A stretch of 64,000 bases of DNA from Mesorhizobium sp. SARCC-RB16n. GTDB taxonomy: Bacteria; Pseudomonadota; Alphaproteobacteria; Rhizobiales; Rhizobiaceae. How positions within the stretch are numbered: position 1 is the first letter of the stretch; each line of letters starts with the position of its first letter. A model generated the notes under the pieces. The model was given only the letters and a program-made list of their open reading frames with translations. It did no database searches and was not told where the DNA came from. The stretch spans positions 1 through 64,000 of the forward strand of contig NZ_ML703258.1 of NCBI RefSeq assembly GCF_008520305.1, in the 5' to 3' direction. Shown here one piece after another: positions 17,949 to 25,526 of this stretch. Made by a program: the position numbers and the translations under genes.

Positions 17949-18965
17949 ATGGGGAATGACAGGATGAAACCCTTGGCCGCCGAAACCTTGCCCTATCTGT
18001 CATCCGCGCTGCTCGACCGCCTGTCGATCTCGACAGTCGACATGGTCGACGAGATCGAACGCCAGATATCAGGTCAGAGGCGCGGCGAGGTCTGGTGCGC
18101 CCCGAAGGCGGTCGTGCTGCCGGGCGACGACCGCTACATCATGGCGACGCTTGGCGTTGCCTCCACGCCGCCCGTGCTGGCCACGAAGTCGCTTGTCGTC
18201 AATCCGCGCAACGCCGGGCGCGGACTGCCCACGCTCAATTCGCTGATCACGCTGCTCGACGCCGAAACGGGCCTGCCGCTTGCCCTGGTCGACGGCAATT
18301 GGGTGACCGAGAAACGCACGGCCGCCTTGAGCGCCGTCGCCGCCAGGCGCATGGCGAGCGGCGATGCATCATCCCTGGCCTTCATCGGCTGCGGCGTGCA
18401 GGCGCGCGGCCACCTCGAAGCCTTCGCCGACCTCTTCCCCTTGCGCGAAATCCGCGCCTTCGGCCGCGGCGCGGCCAATCGCGACGCGCTGTGCCAGATG
18501 GCACGCTCGCGAGGGCTGCAAGCAGTCCCATGCGACACGGCAAGGGCCGCGATCGAAGGCGCCGACATGGTGGTGACGACGGTGACCCTGGTGCCCAGGC
18601 CCGCGCCATTCCTCGATGCGAACTGGCTGAAGCCGGGAAGCTTCACCGTGATGACCGACCAGGCCCTGCCCTGGCTGCCCGAGACGATGCCCCGCTTCGA
18701 CCGCATCATCGTCGACGACCTGGAGCAGGAAGCGAAAATGCCCAAGCCCATGATCGACCCCGGCCTGGTCGCCGGCGACCTGACGGGTTTGGTGTGCGGT
18801 GACTTTGTGGGGCGAGAGAGCCCGGGCGAGGCCACGGCGTTTGTTTTTCGGGGGCTGGCGGTTGGGGATCTGGCGGTGGCCGCGCTGGCGTATGAGCGGG
18901 CAAAGGTGGCTGGGGTCGTTCCCTCCTCGTGCGCAAACGCTGCTCGGGACAGCTTGTTGACATAA
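17949..18965 (+). CDS. Ornithine cyclodeaminase / mu-crystallin family protein
   Basis: A 338-residue NAD(P)-binding protein of the OCD/mu-crystallin family, which includes ornithine cyclodeaminase, alanine dehydrogenase and ketimine reductases. The Rossmann motif reads FIGCGVQARGHLEAF (about 145-160). The substrate-side K/R and the VDGNWVTEKRTAALSAVAA block are in place, and the C-terminus has the GLAVGDLAVAALAYERA helix. The start is ambiguous between 17949 and an ATG five codons later. The last ~150 bases have fewer GC-ending codons than the rest, close to the boundary with the low-GC island. Which imine it reduces is unknown. Confidence 0.88.
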   Translation: MGNDRMKPLAAETLPYLSSALLDRLSISTVDMVDEIERQISGQRRGEVWCAPKAVVLPGDDRYIMATLGVASTPPVLATKSLVVNPRNAGRGLPTLNSLITLLDAETGLPLALVDGNWVTEKRTAALSAVAARRMASGDASSLAFIGCGVQARGHLEAFADLFPLREIRAFGRGAANRDALCQMARSRGLQAVPCDTARAAIEGADMVVTTVTLVPRPAPFLDANWLKPGSFTVMTDQALPWLPETMPRFDRIIVDDLEQEAKMPKPMIDPGLVAGDLTGLVCGDFVGRESPGEATAFVFRGLAVGDLAVAALAYERAKVAGVVPSSCANAARDSLLT

Positions 18966-19148
18966 CACCGGACGACACGACAGCAGTGGGATTCGGTTTG
19001 TTGAACACGCAGGCAGCGAGGAGAATTTTTGCCTTCTACGGAACGGCCGTAACGGAGGCTGGATGCATCATCAACCGACAGGACTTTCCAATTGATTTGG
19101 TAACCTTGCCGCACGACGACTAGCGACGAAGCCTATTCTGCAAACCTG
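18966..19148. other. Left boundary of low-GC island
   Basis: An 183-base gap between convergent genes where base composition drops. It contains GTGGGATTCGG at about 18985, an 8-base match (GGGATTCG) to the tRNA-like fragment at the other side of the island. This is too short to prove an attachment repeat. No gene seen. Confidence 0.3.
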
Positions 19149-20600
19149 CTACCGTGAGAACGAACTTGGCTTTGCCAAACTTCCCTGAATGAGGCAGCAC
19201 ACGATGTAGACGGGGCTCGTGCCGGTATCAATCGGATAAACGAACAGCCCATCCTCCACTGGAAACGGTACCTCTTTCTTCGGGCTGCAATCGAGAACAC
19301 ACAGCACTGCAATCCGTCGATTTGTTCCGACCGCATAGCTCACGGGCTGTGAAGCGTAGTGCTTGCAATCTTCAGGCAGCAGTTTCTTCGCCGTTTCAGA
19401 TTTAAGCTCTATGCGGATGCCTCGAAAAGATAAATCCGTCCGGCCGCCCGTCGAATGGGCTTGTTCCTCTAGCGCCACGCCTATAGCCGGTTGTTGGCGA
19501 AGCCACTCGCGCACCTGTCGTTGAAACTCAGCTTCAGAAATGGCGGCGGGAAATTTGTTGTCCTGCACGGCCTGCCCCATGAGATTGGCAAGGGGAACGA
19601 GAACTGCAAGCAGGTCTTCAAGATCGTTTTCCGGAACAAGAGGTTCGAGGCGCAAAGCATCCCTCAAAGCGATGAGCTTCCTGTCGATGCCGGGATAGCC
19701 CGTAATCGGCTGCCGGCCCAGCTCGGAGCCATCCAGGCGAAGCGTTCTTTGCCCGGCAATGGAGACAGGTTTTTCCGATGGTGCCGGCTGAAATTCCGCC
19801 GAGTACATAAATTCGAATGGGCGCGCCTTGAGGTTCTGAGGTGCGTGCAAAATCATTCTGCCACGCTGCTGGAAGAAGTAGGGAGGCTCGCCAGACGGAC
19901 GGGAAAATCGAAAGTTGGGAAGATCATAGCTGTCACGCGGCTCTAATGAGACCGGGCTTAATACCAAAGTGGTCGCCGTTTCTGGCCAGCGCGAGACACG
20001 CACCGCAATGTCGAGATCATGGGTCTCTCGCGGCCGAAGGGTCTGGATTCTCTCTGCGGTAGTTCCGTTGATTTTGAACTCGACGAAGGCAACCGTGAGA
20101 TCAGGCTTTTGCTGCGTCGGAATCTGCTCCTGCTCGCGCGTCCAGTCGGGCCGCTCGAACGGGGGATCGGAAAAAATGGCGATTGGCAATGGAATGCCCG
20201 CAAGCTGCCGCCGCAAATGCCCAATTGCCGATATCTCGAATGCACCATTAATGGCGGATAAGACTTCGACCAAGCGCGTTACAAATGAATCAGGTTCCGA
20301 CCCTTCTCGTAGTTGCTTCAACCGCAACCGTGCGGCACGCAAGAATCGGTCAGCATCAATTGCAGCGCTAAGCGATGCCTGTTCCCACTCAGTCAAAAAG
20401 CGAACGACCTCTAACGCGGTAGCAAGGGCATGCCAATGTTTTGCAGCTGGCGCGTCTCCGAACGCCTTCGCCACTCCGTTTGCGTCATGTGCGAGCGTCT
20501 CAAACGTCGTCGCATCGTCACGCGATCCCGCTGCTTGCAGGGCGAGAACCGACTTAGAGCGGACGGGAAAAACTTGATCGAGAATTGCGTTTTTGGACAT
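19149..20600 (-). CDS. Unknown protein with C-terminal PD-(D/E)xK nuclease motif
   Basis: A 483-residue protein I cannot assign to a named family. The N-terminal ~380 residues are mixed alpha/beta (ALATALEVVRFLTEWEQASL; PDLTVAFVEFKINGTTAERI; ITGYPGIDRKLIALRDALRL). The C-terminal part has GGRTDLSFRGIRIELKSETA, with Asp389, Glu398 and Lys400 in the D-x8-E-x-K spacing of PD-(D/E)xK nucleases. It is followed by a CKHYASQPVSYAVG helix and the IAVLCVLD strand expected of that fold. ATG 20600 follows AGGCGG. Its first 47 bases overlap the end of the upstream 905-residue gene, so the two are coupled. Codon use is lower in GC than the chromosome. A DNA-cutting effector role is an inference. Confidence 0.72.
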   Translation of the reverse strand: MSKNAILDQVFPVRSKSVLALQAAGSRDDATTFETLAHDANGVAKAFGDAPAAKHWHALATALEVVRFLTEWEQASLSAAIDADRFLRAARLRLKQLREGSEPDSFVTRLVEVLSAINGAFEISAIGHLRRQLAGIPLPIAIFSDPPFERPDWTREQEQIPTQQKPDLTVAFVEFKINGTTAERIQTLRPRETHDLDIAVRVSRWPETATTLVLSPVSLEPRDSYDLPNFRFSRPSGEPPYFFQQRGRMILHAPQNLKARPFEFMYSAEFQPAPSEKPVSIAGQRTLRLDGSELGRQPITGYPGIDRKLIALRDALRLEPLVPENDLEDLLAVLVPLANLMGQAVQDNKFPAAISEAEFQRQVREWLRQQPAIGVALEEQAHSTGGRTDLSFRGIRIELKSETAKKLLPEDCKHYASQPVSYAVGTNRRIAVLCVLDCSPKKEVPFPVEDGLFVYPIDTGTSPVYIVCCLIQGSLAKPSSFSR

Positions 20601-23271
20601 CCGCCTGGAATTCCTTATATCGTTGAGCGTTTTCCTCCCATTGCCGCGCAAGGGCCTCTAAATCGCCCGTCCTACCCTCTGCGACGGCTTCTTCGAAGGC
20701 CGCAATAATTTCCACGGACTTCATCATTATTCGATGCCATTGATTGTGCACCGTCGCGTCGGGGCGGTTAACACCGGCCTCTGCGATCCTGCGCGCTTCT
20801 GCTAGGGCGCCCGCCCGGCCGAGTGCCTCAATAATGTGAAGCGCCAGCCAAGGCCGGTCCAACCCAATATCCATACCCAGCTTTGCAAGCTCGGCTTTGC
20901 GCGACAGGATAACTTCGTTCGGCAATTCTGCCAGCAAATCGAGTTCATCGCTTCGATGATCGCGGTCGTCGCTATCGGGAATGAGCTTGATTAAAAGATC
21001 AATGAACCCCTCAGTTCCGTAAAGAATCCTCCCCAGCGAGCTCAAGTGGTTTGTTAGGTAAAGCTGCTCAACACCCAGCAGCACCTTGATGAGGTACTGC
21101 CCGACCTCGCCAGCGGTGTTGCCAACCCCCCTGAGTTCATAAGCCAGGCGCTCCACGCAATCGACAAGGAAATCATCCTCGCCAGATTTTTGCGAATAGT
21201 GGCGAATCAAGTTGAGTAAAGCTTGAGCCGCCCGGTTTCGTAGGCTCTCCGGTAACTGGAAATAGCCGAGCGCACGGACTGCAGCCTTGTGGACCGCTAC
21301 ATATTGGTCCCACAACAACACCGAGAAAGCCTCGTAGACAAGCGGCGGGATATTCTCCTGCGGCGCTTTGCCGAGTGCCGCTGCGGCGTAGGCCCTTACC
21401 GCGACGGAATTTCCTACAAGTCCTGAATAGAGGTGAGGCAGAACCAAGTTCAGTCCTTCGACCGTGTCCCCAATATGCGCGATACAGGCAAGCATCATGC
21501 CTTTGAGATGGTCCCGGCCGTCCGGAATTTGATCGAAGAGGCCGATAACCTTTTTGACGAGCACGGGATCATCCTTGGCCGCGATGCTTGCCCATTCGAC
21601 CAGTGACGTAATGAGATACGTGATGCTGCTGCGCCGATTGTTCCGCTCCATCAATTTCAGAACATTCTGCTCTTTAGGCGCGGGCGTTTCATCGTGGCGG
21701 CGCAGCCGGTCATCAAGCAGCAGGATTGCCCCTAACAATCCATCCAACTCTGCACGCGCAATATCGATCATTTCATACGGTCGCCCCCGGAAAACCTCCC
21801 GTGCGCATTGCAAGATTTCTTCGCTCTCCTCTGTTGTCGAGGCCCAAAGAAGCCGTTGAAAACATATCCGGTGAACACGCGAATCCGGGGAAATCGGCGG
21901 CTCATCATGACGATGCCCGCGCAACGGAGCTTCATAGATTTTGTAAGCTCGATCCTTGGTGTTTCGATCCGATGTGGTGATGAACTCCTGCACCAGCGTG
22001 TCGACCTCATCCGGAAAGTCAGCAAAAGCTACTGCCAAGGCATCACGCAGATGCCGAAAAGCCTTGTGGTGTTCGTCGAAATCATCGAGCAGCAACTCGG
22101 CGCGAGAGAACTTCGATATCATCGTGCGCAAAAAGCCGTGCATCGCGCGCGGGTCACTTTGCTGCAATACCAGCAAACCGCGCGCGGCCAGCTCGACCTG
22201 GTAGGTGTGCCGGGAGGAAAGCAGTCGATCCAATCCGGCCCTCACAGCCGCCTGGTGTGTTGTCCAAAGGGCGAGCAAAAGTTCGGGTTCTGGCTCCGGC
22301 ATCGCTCGGCCAAAGCCATACTCGTTATAAGGCTTGGCGCGTTCGATGATGTTGGGCAGGGCCTCGGTGACAAGTGCTGCATCTGCCATTGAAAGCCTGC
22401 TCAGGAGCACGCGGCCTATCGTTTCTGTCGGCCGTGTTTGGGCCAAAGACGTAAGGGCGATCCTCACAATCCGCGCCGGATCAGCCTTCAGATGGTCAAG
22501 AACAGTGAGACCGGCTTCAGCAAACCACGTCTCCCGTTCGGCCAGGTCAAAAATGTAATCAACAATCGGTTGAGTGAAATGCTCTGGTGCGAGCCGCGCG
22601 CTTTCGCAAAGCCGGTCGCGGTGTTCCTGGTCGCGGTGTTCATCGTATTCGTCAATATGATCGACAATCGCACTGGACACAGAACCCAAGCCTACCCGCA
22701 ATTGCGAGCGGGCCAGCTTTCTAGAATTCTGTATCTCCAATCGCCGCGCTTCCGCCGCGGTTGCCTCTTTTGCCTCTTCCGCGCGCCGCTCGTCCCGCTC
22801 TTTGACCAGGCTCAAAAGGTTGGGAATGCTGACTGGTTTCCGATGTTTGCAGTCGATGCAATTCCGGTCGTAGAAATCAAGCGCCGCGTCCTGCAAGTCC
22901 CACGTGAACATGCCGCCAGCGGTGGCGTAGTCGCATTTCAAACCATGGTGGCCAATTGGAAGGCCGGTGGCTTGCTCAACCAGGCCGGTGCCGCCATGTT
23001 TTTCGACTTTCGCGTGCGCGCACCAATTGCGCACAAGCTCCATCGCCGCGCGGTTTCGTTCGCCTGCCTCGATAGCCTTTTGAATTTCCTTGTCCACGGG
23101 GCGAAATCCTGACGCGAAATTCAGCGTCGACTTGAGATGGAGAAAATGGGAACATACATAGAACGAATAGTAGAATCCATAGTATCGCGTGCCAAGGACG
23201 AATGGCGATGCGTTCGATACCTTGTCCGCAGGATTTTGGAAAAAAAGTACATCATGGGCAGTAATTTCCAA
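20554..23271 (-). CDS. Large unknown helical-repeat protein with HEPN-like motif
   Basis: A protein of about 905 residues with no family I can name. The first ~170 residues contain aromatic helices (GTRYYGFYYSFYVCSHFLHL) and then LVRNWCAHAKVE, an R-x4-H motif (Arg81, His86) like the catalytic motif of HEPN ribonucleases. A Cys/His pair (CIDCKHRK) follows. The remaining ~700 residues are almost wholly helical, with repeating blocks such as AAALGKAPQENIPPLVYEAF that resemble HEAT/ARM repeats. The start is uncertain. The frame is open to a GTG at 23358, but that would bury the start of the divergent neighbour, so TTG 23271 is my choice. It still overlaps the neighbour by 18 bases. Cotranscribed with the nuclease-motif gene. 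Confidence 0.7.
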   Translation of the reverse strand: MEITAHDVLFFQNPADKVSNASPFVLGTRYYGFYYSFYVCSHFLHLKSTLNFASGFRPVDKEIQKAIEAGERNRAAMELVRNWCAHAKVEKHGGTGLVEQATGLPIGHHGLKCDYATAGGMFTWDLQDAALDFYDRNCIDCKHRKPVSIPNLLSLVKERDERRAEEAKEATAAEARRLEIQNSRKLARSQLRVGLGSVSSAIVDHIDEYDEHRDQEHRDRLCESARLAPEHFTQPIVDYIFDLAERETWFAEAGLTVLDHLKADPARIVRIALTSLAQTRPTETIGRVLLSRLSMADAALVTEALPNIIERAKPYNEYGFGRAMPEPEPELLLALWTTHQAAVRAGLDRLLSSRHTYQVELAARGLLVLQQSDPRAMHGFLRTMISKFSRAELLLDDFDEHHKAFRHLRDALAVAFADFPDEVDTLVQEFITTSDRNTKDRAYKIYEAPLRGHRHDEPPISPDSRVHRICFQRLLWASTTEESEEILQCAREVFRGRPYEMIDIARAELDGLLGAILLLDDRLRRHDETPAPKEQNVLKLMERNNRRSSITYLITSLVEWASIAAKDDPVLVKKVIGLFDQIPDGRDHLKGMMLACIAHIGDTVEGLNLVLPHLYSGLVGNSVAVRAYAAAALGKAPQENIPPLVYEAFSVLLWDQYVAVHKAAVRALGYFQLPESLRNRAAQALLNLIRHYSQKSGEDDFLVDCVERLAYELRGVGNTAGEVGQYLIKVLLGVEQLYLTNHLSSLGRILYGTEGFIDLLIKLIPDSDDRDHRSDELDLLAELPNEVILSRKAELAKLGMDIGLDRPWLALHIIEALGRAGALAEARRIAEAGVNRPDATVHNQWHRIMMKSVEIIAAFEEAVAEGRTGDLEALARQWEENAQRYKEFQADVQKRNSRSSFSRPL

Positions 23272-24060
23272 ATCATTCAGCTTGGTATCGAGCCAGAAGC
23301 TTTGAAGAAATTCCCGAATCGCCAGCGCAACCAGCTTGTGGGCTGCATGCACGCCCACAACGAGCTCGCCGTATTGAACCGCCTTCTGATGTTTTCACTC
23401 AACGACGTGGGAGATGGGGAGCTTCACGACGATGCTCATGGCGTTCAAATGTGGACAATTATGCAGTTACTCAGCGGCAAGCTGTTCGAGACGTGGAATA
23501 TGCTGGCGGAACGTCTTCTGGCGGCAAAACCGGAAGATCCAGCCATCACGGGCCTGAGTGACCAGCACAAAATCAGCCTTGCCTGGCTTAAGGATTATTT
23601 TGGCGAACCGAGCCTCAAAGAAACAGCGCTTCGCACAATCCGCGACAAGACAGCCTTTCACTACGACAGGCTGAATTTGGATCAGGCCGTCGCCAGCCTC
23701 ACCGAGCAAGAAAGCAAGGTGTATCTGGCTGAGTATCCTGCCAATAGTTGCTATTATGTCGGGGCAGCATTGGTGTTCCGCGCCGCTTTTACGCTGGTAG
23801 CAGATAAAGCAATTGATACCGCAACAATGAGCGACGGCGAGCGCATGGAGGCTGGCGCCAAGATCGCACTTGACGCCTTGAATGAGGCCAACCTTCACAT
23901 TCACAATGTTCTCTATGGGCTCATCGACGGATTGTTGCAGGTGGCAATCGGAATGCCGCTTGAGCACGTTGAACAGCTTCGCATTCCGGTGGTGGACTCA
24001 CCCGCGCCAACGGTCATAGGTCTGCCGATGTTTGTGGACATTGGGAACGGAGAAAGGTGA
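23254..24060 (+). CDS. Unknown protein with HEPN-like R-x5-H motif
   Basis: A 268-residue mostly helical protein. It contains HNELAVLNRLLMFSLNDVGD, the tryptophan-rich helix SGKLFETWNMLAERLL, and TALRTIRDKTAFHYDRL, in which Arg130 and His136 give the R-x5-H pattern of HEPN nucleases. No membrane segment or signal is present. ATG 23254 (MGSNFQIIQLG) is chosen; the upstream frame to 23137 runs into the divergent gene's coding sequence. It is 6 bases upstream of the next gene and clearly forms an operon with it. Codon use is low-GC like the rest of the island. Function unknown; membership in a defence module is inferred from context. Confidence 0.72.
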   Translation: MGSNFQIIQLGIEPEALKKFPNRQRNQLVGCMHAHNELAVLNRLLMFSLNDVGDGELHDDAHGVQMWTIMQLLSGKLFETWNMLAERLLAAKPEDPAITGLSDQHKISLAWLKDYFGEPSLKETALRTIRDKTAFHYDRLNLDQAVASLTEQESKVYLAEYPANSCYYVGAALVFRAAFTLVADKAIDTATMSDGERMEAGAKIALDALNEANLHIHNVLYGLIDGLLQVAIGMPLEHVEQLRIPVVDSPAPTVIGLPMFVDIGNGER

Positions 24061-24066
24061 AGGAGA

Positions 24067-25095
24067 ATGCCTGACAGGTTCATTGCTGACTTTCTTGTCG
24101 AGTCCAATATTGTCCTCACAAACGAGAGCAAAAAGCTGTCCTATCCGGCTCCAAACGGTGAGTACGAGGTTCACATATCTGATGCCAAGGCGAGCGATGA
24201 TCCCGACGCCAGTTTGAATATGCAGGTCATTTTACATGCGGAAGACATTGATGAGGCCGAAGAGCAGGCCCGACCAATACTCAGGAAATTTCTACATCTT
24301 TTAAGCTTTGTCACCAATAGCCAGTTTCGGATTCATCGGCTGGTGCGGCTCGTTAATTGGACGCCTGGCGTGGAGCGCCGAGAGGCCTATTTCTATTCCT
24401 CGGCGTATAGCGAGCCACCCATTCAAGCCCTGACCAGTGGTCTTCTGAGAACCGTTGAGAACCTTCAGAAGGAAGGTCCCAATCCGCTGGCTGAGGCTGC
24501 GTTGATGTGGTTCGCCAATGGGGTCGGTGCCTCGACTATGGAGGATCAGTTCCAATATTTTTGGTTTGTGGTGGAGACGGTTGCAGTTGGCACAAAATCC
24601 GCGATGAAAGTAACTGACAAATGCCAGAAATGCGGGGGCGGTCTGGTTTGTAGTTCATGTGGCAAGGCTTCCGAACACAGGCCGTTTGGAAAACAGGTCA
24701 TCCGAACATTGTTTGAACGGCTGGGTTTTGCAGAAGAGGTGATCGAGTTCTTTTTCTACATACGGAACGCGCTCATGCACGGAGAGGCCAGGGAGGTAAT
24801 CGAGGAGAAACTGACAGCGAGGCAGCCGAAATTTTCTTTCGAAAAGGCCGTGGATTTCATAGGCAAAGCGGCATTCGGTGCAGCTCAAATGGCTTTTACC
24901 CACGGCCAAAGGTCCGTGAAGCCTGGACAAATGCTCTTTCCCAGCACGTACGTGTCCCGGAAAATGACCGGCAAGTTTCGGATGATTATAGGCGTCGAAG
25001 GCGACGTCAATGATCCGAAGATTGAAGACGTAATGATGCCGGAAATCTCGCTCGTTCCGATTGGTAGCGTAGGATCCAACCCGGGGAGTAATTGA
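24067..25095 (+). CDS. Unknown protein with zinc ribbon and HEPN-like motif
   Basis: A 342-residue soluble protein. A four-cysteine zinc ribbon is formed by Cys186, Cys189, Cys195 and Cys198 (CQKCGGGLVCSSCG). About 35 residues later FFFYIRNALMHGEA gives an R-x4-H motif (Arg233, His238) in a helical context, as in HEPN domains with an inserted zinc knuckle. The N-terminal half has strands and helices (YEVHISDAKASDDPD, RIHRLVRLVNWTPG) and could be a sensor or binding part. GAAGGAGA precedes the ATG closely. It is the second gene of a two-gene operon. An RNase or RNA-binding effector role is possible but unproved. Confidence 0.73.
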   Translation: MPDRFIADFLVESNIVLTNESKKLSYPAPNGEYEVHISDAKASDDPDASLNMQVILHAEDIDEAEEQARPILRKFLHLLSFVTNSQFRIHRLVRLVNWTPGVERREAYFYSSAYSEPPIQALTSGLLRTVENLQKEGPNPLAEAALMWFANGVGASTMEDQFQYFWFVVETVAVGTKSAMKVTDKCQKCGGGLVCSSCGKASEHRPFGKQVIRTLFERLGFAEEVIEFFFYIRNALMHGEAREVIEEKLTARQPKFSFEKAVDFIGKAAFGAAQMAFTHGQRSVKPGQMLFPSTYVSRKMTGKFRMIIGVEGDVNDPKIEDVMMPEISLVPIGSVGSNPGSN

Positions 25096-25104
25096 ATTTC
25101 GACG

Positions 25105-25135
25105 TTTGGCAATGCGCGGGATTCGAACCCATTCG
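25105..25135 (-). other. tRNA T-arm-like fragment
   Basis: The minus strand reads GGGTTCGAATCCCGCGCATT at this place, resembling a tRNA T-loop with a short 3' stem. No matching 5' acceptor strand or anticodon arm is found upstream, so this is not a tRNA gene. It might be a remnant of a tRNA 3' end used as an integration site at the right side of the low-GC island. Confidence 0.3.
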
Positions 25136-25261
25136 CTGAAAGTAGTCTGTTAGCGCTCGAAAATCTCCCGGGCAAAGACCGCTTTTGGTGGTTGCCCACC
25201 GCAGTTCTAGCGACCTACATGAGGCGCCAAGCTCCCACTATATTCAACTCGTCCCTCCCCC

Positions 25262-25507
25262 TCACCCCCCCGCCAGCCGCGGCAGCAAAAAAATCTCCGC
25301 CCCCGGCGGCAGTTCCTTCGACCAGGTATCCCGATAGATCGTGCCGTCGATCGCGACAGCAATCCCGCGATCGATCCATGGCTCCAGGCCGGGATACTGT
25401 TCAGCCAGTTTCCTGAACAGCTCCCTTATGTCCTTGGCTTCGACCTCGACCTTGCTCTTGCCTCCGGCGGTCGTGGCGAGTGCACCCCAGAGCGTGACTT
25501 CGACCAT
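25262..25507 (-). CDS. MoaD/ThiS family sulfur-carrier-like protein
   Basis: An 81-residue ubiquitin-fold protein that ends in the Gly-Gly required for sulfur-carrier activation (LLPRLAGG). It opens VEVTLWGALATTAGGKSKVE and keeps the P-G-L-E-P-W and PPGAEIFLLP elements of MoaD. MoaD normally delivers sulfur to molybdopterin. As the last gene of the molybdenum hydroxylase operon, 19 bases after the large subunit, it probably serves cofactor supply for this enzyme. A weak ribosome site lies upstream. An alternative carrier role cannot be excluded. Confidence 0.85.
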   Translation of the reverse strand: MVEVTLWGALATTAGGKSKVEVEAKDIRELFRKLAEQYPGLEPWIDRGIAVAIDGTIYRDTWSKELPPGAEIFLLPRLAGG

Positions 25508-25526
25508 TGCGCCGCTTGCCCCTGCC

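Noticed and set aside
25095-25200. Complete tRNA gene
   Set aside because: Only a T-arm-like segment is present; no matching acceptor or anticodon arm.
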